Below are positions 7,432-9,424 of a DNA stretch of 9,424 nt, piece after piece. The notes beneath the pieces were generated by a model. That model saw only the letters and a list, made by a program, of their open reading frames with translations, did not search any database and was not told the DNA's origin. The stretch is from Candidatus Nanohalarchaeota archaeon. Lineage in GTDB: Archaea > EX4484-52 > B79-G9. A program made the translations under genes and the position numbers. Position 1 is the stretch's first letter. Each line of letters opens with the position of its first letter. The stretch spans positions 1-9,424 of the forward strand of contig QMVA01000037.1 of the NCBI GenBank assembly GCA_003660865.1. The letters run 5' to 3'.

Positions 7432-7986
7432 ATGAAGGAAATGAAAACAGGTATCTTATCGAAAATAAGACGTGCAGTATCAAAAAATAATGCTCTAGTT
7501 TACCCTCTATCTGTAAAACATGATAATCTGGAATTTTACAGGAAACTGAAAATTGTCCGAAGACAGATAAGGAATGCAGACAAGGACTCCAAAAAAGCTC
7601 TAAAAGGAAATACATTGGCTTTAGAGTTATGCCAAAAGAAGATTGATGAACTTGGAAAAAAATGCAGCGATATTATTTTAGATCTTAAGAATACCCGCCA
7701 TCATGTTGATGAGGTTCGCAGGGAAAGGACAAGCAAATCCCAAAAAGTTAATACGAAGACTATGTTTGCACATGAAAGAGAGATAGGAATCCTTAAAGGA
7801 ACATGTAATATATTGTCTAAAGATATTGGCCGCATTCAGCATACTGTTGAGGGGATTAGCAGGAAGAATATAGATAAGAATGTGAAAGAGAACATCCACA
7901 ATATCTCTGCACTTGAGAAGAAAGTTGATGCTCTTTCAAAGGAATACCTGGTGATGTCAAAGGACTTAAAGGCGCATGCCACCTAG
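7432..7986 (+). CDS. Small basic coiled-coil protein of unknown function
   Basis: A 184-residue protein from ATG 7432. An in-frame TTG at 7408 would add eight residues overlapping the previous gene and lacks a ribosome binding site; ATG 7441 is a third possibility. It has no signal peptide or membrane helix. It is nearly all helical in character, with heptad-like stretches at about 30-90, 105-140 and 150-182. By my count there are 42 Lys+Arg against 23 Asp+Glu, a net charge near +19, in contrast to its mildly acidic neighbour. Cys occurs at 67, 78 and 125 without a metal-binding pattern. Coupled translation with the upstream gene suggests the two products act together, perhaps binding each other, nucleic acid or the acidic parts of the ATPase. 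I do not recognise a family. Its TAG stop overlaps the enolase stop on the other strand. Confidence 0.75.
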   Translation: MKEMKTGILSKIRRAVSKNNALVYPLSVKHDNLEFYRKLKIVRRQIRNADKDSKKALKGNTLALELCQKKIDELGKKCSDIILDLKNTRHHVDEVRRERTSKSQKVNTKTMFAHEREIGILKGTCNILSKDIGRIQHTVEGISRKNIDKNVKENIHNISALEKKVDALSKEYLVMSKDLKAHAT

Positions 7987-9266
7987 TTTCCAAAGCTTAG
8001 TTTTGAGTATTTTGCGGCGCTTCCAAGACTGTCTTCAATTCTTATAAGTTCGTTGTATTTTGCGCACCTATCGCTTCGTGCCGGGGCGCCGAATTTGGTC
8101 TGGTTTGCGCCGATGCCTATCACAAGGTCTGCTATGAATGGGTCTTCTGTCTCGCCTGAACGATGGGATACGACGACTGTCCAGTTGTTTTTGAATGCGA
8201 GGTTGGCGGCAGCTATTGATTCTGTTAATGTGCCTACCTGATTGACTTTGAGAAGCAGTGAGTTGCATGCGCCTGTTTGGAGTGCTTTTTCTATGCGCTC
8301 CACATTTGTCACAAGAAGATCATCACCCACTATCTGCACCCTGTTGCCAACTTCTTTTGTCATGGCTGCAAACCCTTCAAAGTCGTTTTCTGCGAAACCG
8401 TCCTCAATTGAGATTATCCCGTATTTGTCTATTAGTTCTTTGTAGAAGTCTACCATCTCAAGTGATGTCATCTGTTTTTCGCGGATATTGTAGATGCCGT
8501 CTTTGTAAAATTCACTTGCTGCCGGGTCTAGTGCGAATTTTATCTGTCCTGCGTAGCCGGCTTGTTCTACTGCTTTTAGCATGAGTTCAAGGCGCTCTTC
8601 CACACTATGTATCGGTGGAGCAAAGCCGCCTTCGTCTGCAATGTTTGTGCCGCCTGCACCGAATTTTTGTTTTAGTAGCCCTTTAAGTGTGTGATATGTT
8701 TCCGCGCACATCCTCACAGCTTCAGTAAAGTTTTTTGCGCCTATGGGCATCAACATATGTTCCTGGGTGTCATTTTCTATTCCTGCGTGCTTGCCGCCGT
8801 TCATGACATTCATCTGGGGGACAGGCATGATGAATTCGTTTTTGTTGCCTGAGAGTTGCGCGAGGCGCTCGTGGAGGGGGATGTTCATGAGCCTTGCTGA
8901 TACCTTTACTGCTGCGATGCTCACTCCAAGGATAGCATTTGCACCGAGAACGGATTTGTTTTTGGTGCCGTCAAGTTCTATCATTTTATTGTCCAGTTCT
9001 TCCTGGTTCCTGCAATCCATTCCAATGATTTCCTTTGCAATTATATTGTTCACATTATTTACTGCCTTAAGAACCCCCTTACCCATATACCTTTTCTCAC
9101 CATCCCTCAATTCAACTGCTTCATAAGAACCTGTGGATGCGCCGGAGGGTATAAGTGCGCGCTTAATGATGTTTCCTGCTTTCAGGTCAACCTCTACTGT
9201 GGGATTGCCTCTGGAGTCTAGTATCTCCCGTGCCTTTATTTTTGTTATCCCGAATTCTGATGTCAT
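7983..9266 (-). CDS. eno: Enolase (phosphopyruvate hydratase)
   Basis: A 427-residue protein of normal full length for enolase. It interconverts 2-phosphoglycerate and phosphoenolpyruvate in glycolysis and gluconeogenesis in the cytoplasm and needs Mg2+. Visible signatures are ILDSRGNPTVEVD near the N-terminus, the mobile-loop SGASTG (41-46), NGGKHAG with His160, Glu169, the catalytic Glu212 in ADEGGFAP, metal ligands Asp247, Glu288 and Asp315, the catalytic base Lys340 in LLLKVNQ, the SHRSGETED block (367-375) and Lys391. The usual GQIKTG before GAPARSDR reads NQTKFG here, with the Lys kept. GGAGG lies 9 bases before the ATG, fixing the start. It is transcribed towards the coiled-coil operon and shares no function with it. 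No residue needed for catalysis is missing. Confidence 0.98.
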   Translation of the reverse strand: MTSEFGITKIKAREILDSRGNPTVEVDLKAGNIIKRALIPSGASTGSYEAVELRDGEKRYMGKGVLKAVNNVNNIIAKEIIGMDCRNQEELDNKMIELDGTKNKSVLGANAILGVSIAAVKVSARLMNIPLHERLAQLSGNKNEFIMPVPQMNVMNGGKHAGIENDTQEHMLMPIGAKNFTEAVRMCAETYHTLKGLLKQKFGAGGTNIADEGGFAPPIHSVEERLELMLKAVEQAGYAGQIKFALDPAASEFYKDGIYNIREKQMTSLEMVDFYKELIDKYGIISIEDGFAENDFEGFAAMTKEVGNRVQIVGDDLLVTNVERIEKALQTGACNSLLLKVNQVGTLTESIAAANLAFKNNWTVVVSHRSGETEDPFIADLVIGIGANQTKFGAPARSDRCAKYNELIRIEDSLGSAAKYSKLSFGN

Positions 9267-9275
9267 TGTGTAGCG

Positions 9276-9280
9276 CCTCC
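9276..9280 (-). promoter_or_regulatory. Strong Shine-Dalgarno site of enolase
   Basis: Read on the minus strand, a run of eight A is followed by GGAGG, then 9 bases, then the ATG ending at 9266. It is a fuller match to the 16S tail than the GTGAT elements of the neighbouring operon, as expected for a highly expressed glycolytic gene. Confidence 0.8.
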
Positions 9281-9320
9281 TTTTTTTTAAGAATCAATAC
9301 ATTGGATTACATTATATTAC

Positions 9321-9346
9321 TTATTTAATATTGATTTTTTTATATG
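9321..9346 (-). promoter_or_regulatory. Candidate archaeal TATA elements for enolase
   Basis: On the minus strand the leader contains CATATAAAAAAA (about 9346-9335) and TATTAAATAA (9330-9321). Either would place a start site about 25 bases downstream and give a leader of roughly 30-50 bases with the GGAGG site inside it. The whole 9290-9424 stretch is very AT-rich, so the choice between them is uncertain and no clear BRE is visible. Confidence 0.35.
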
Positions 9347-9424
9347 TTGTGTTAGCCAGAAAATGATATATGAATATAGCCAACATGACCATAATAAGAC
9401 ATATAAAACTTAAACATTGATTAA

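Noticed and set aside
7987..8016. T-rich stretch as terminator for the coiled-coil operon
   Set aside because: It has only short T4 runs interrupted by other bases and lies within the conserved enolase C-terminal codons, so it cannot be called a terminator from sequence alone.
8743..9126. 127-codon plus-strand frame antisense to enolase (also 8258-8584)
   Set aside because: Shadow of the enolase coding strand; the enolase frame is conserved across its whole length.
9398..9412. TATAAAAC-like element at the right edge, possibly a promoter for a gene beyond the window
   Set aside because: It reads as TATA-like on both strands in an AT-rich stretch, and no downstream gene is visible.

Overview
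The window is most simply read as archaeal chromosome. Three things suggest this: a signature-complete enolase of archaeal type (NGGKHAG and GAPARSDR blocks), Shine-Dalgarno sites of the GTGAT and GGAGG kinds, and a giant N-glycosylation-sequon-rich surface protein built from beta-sandwich domains. A DPANN-type or other poorly characterised archaeal lineage is my best guess, from the style of the surface protein and its coiled-coil neighbours. It is an inference, because no rRNA or other marker gene is present.

Region 2-6352 (+) is one open reading frame that is already open at the left edge, so the real start lies outside the window. The 2116 visible residues form a membrane-spanning protein. 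About 1557 extracellular residues hold tandemly duplicated Ig-like and carboxypeptidase-regulatory-like modules with about 62 N-X-S/T sequons. One transmembrane helix (about 4673-4729) follows, then a basic stop-transfer segment, a cytoplasmic P-loop ATPase domain of the HerA/VirB4/DUF87 kind (Walker A at 4886, Walker B at 5261), and a charged linker ending in a helical tail. Covalent fusion of a giant ectodomain to a hexameric-type DNA- or protein-pumping motor is the most unusual thing here.

Region 6384-7986 (+) holds two predicted cytoplasmic coiled-coil proteins in the same direction, 31 bp and then 4 bp apart. The stop codon of the first lies inside the ribosome binding site of the second. 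The first is mildly acidic and the second strongly basic. The three genes look like one operon and may form one machine: outer stalk plus inner motor, with cytoplasmic coiled-coil partners.

Region 7983-9266 (-) is a convergent enolase gene (glycolysis and gluconeogenesis), functionally unrelated. Its stop codon and that of the second coiled-coil gene share one CTAG palindrome, leaving no intergenic space. The last 158 bp (9267-9424) carry the enolase leader with a strong GGAGG site and AT-rich candidate TATA elements; no gene is visible there.
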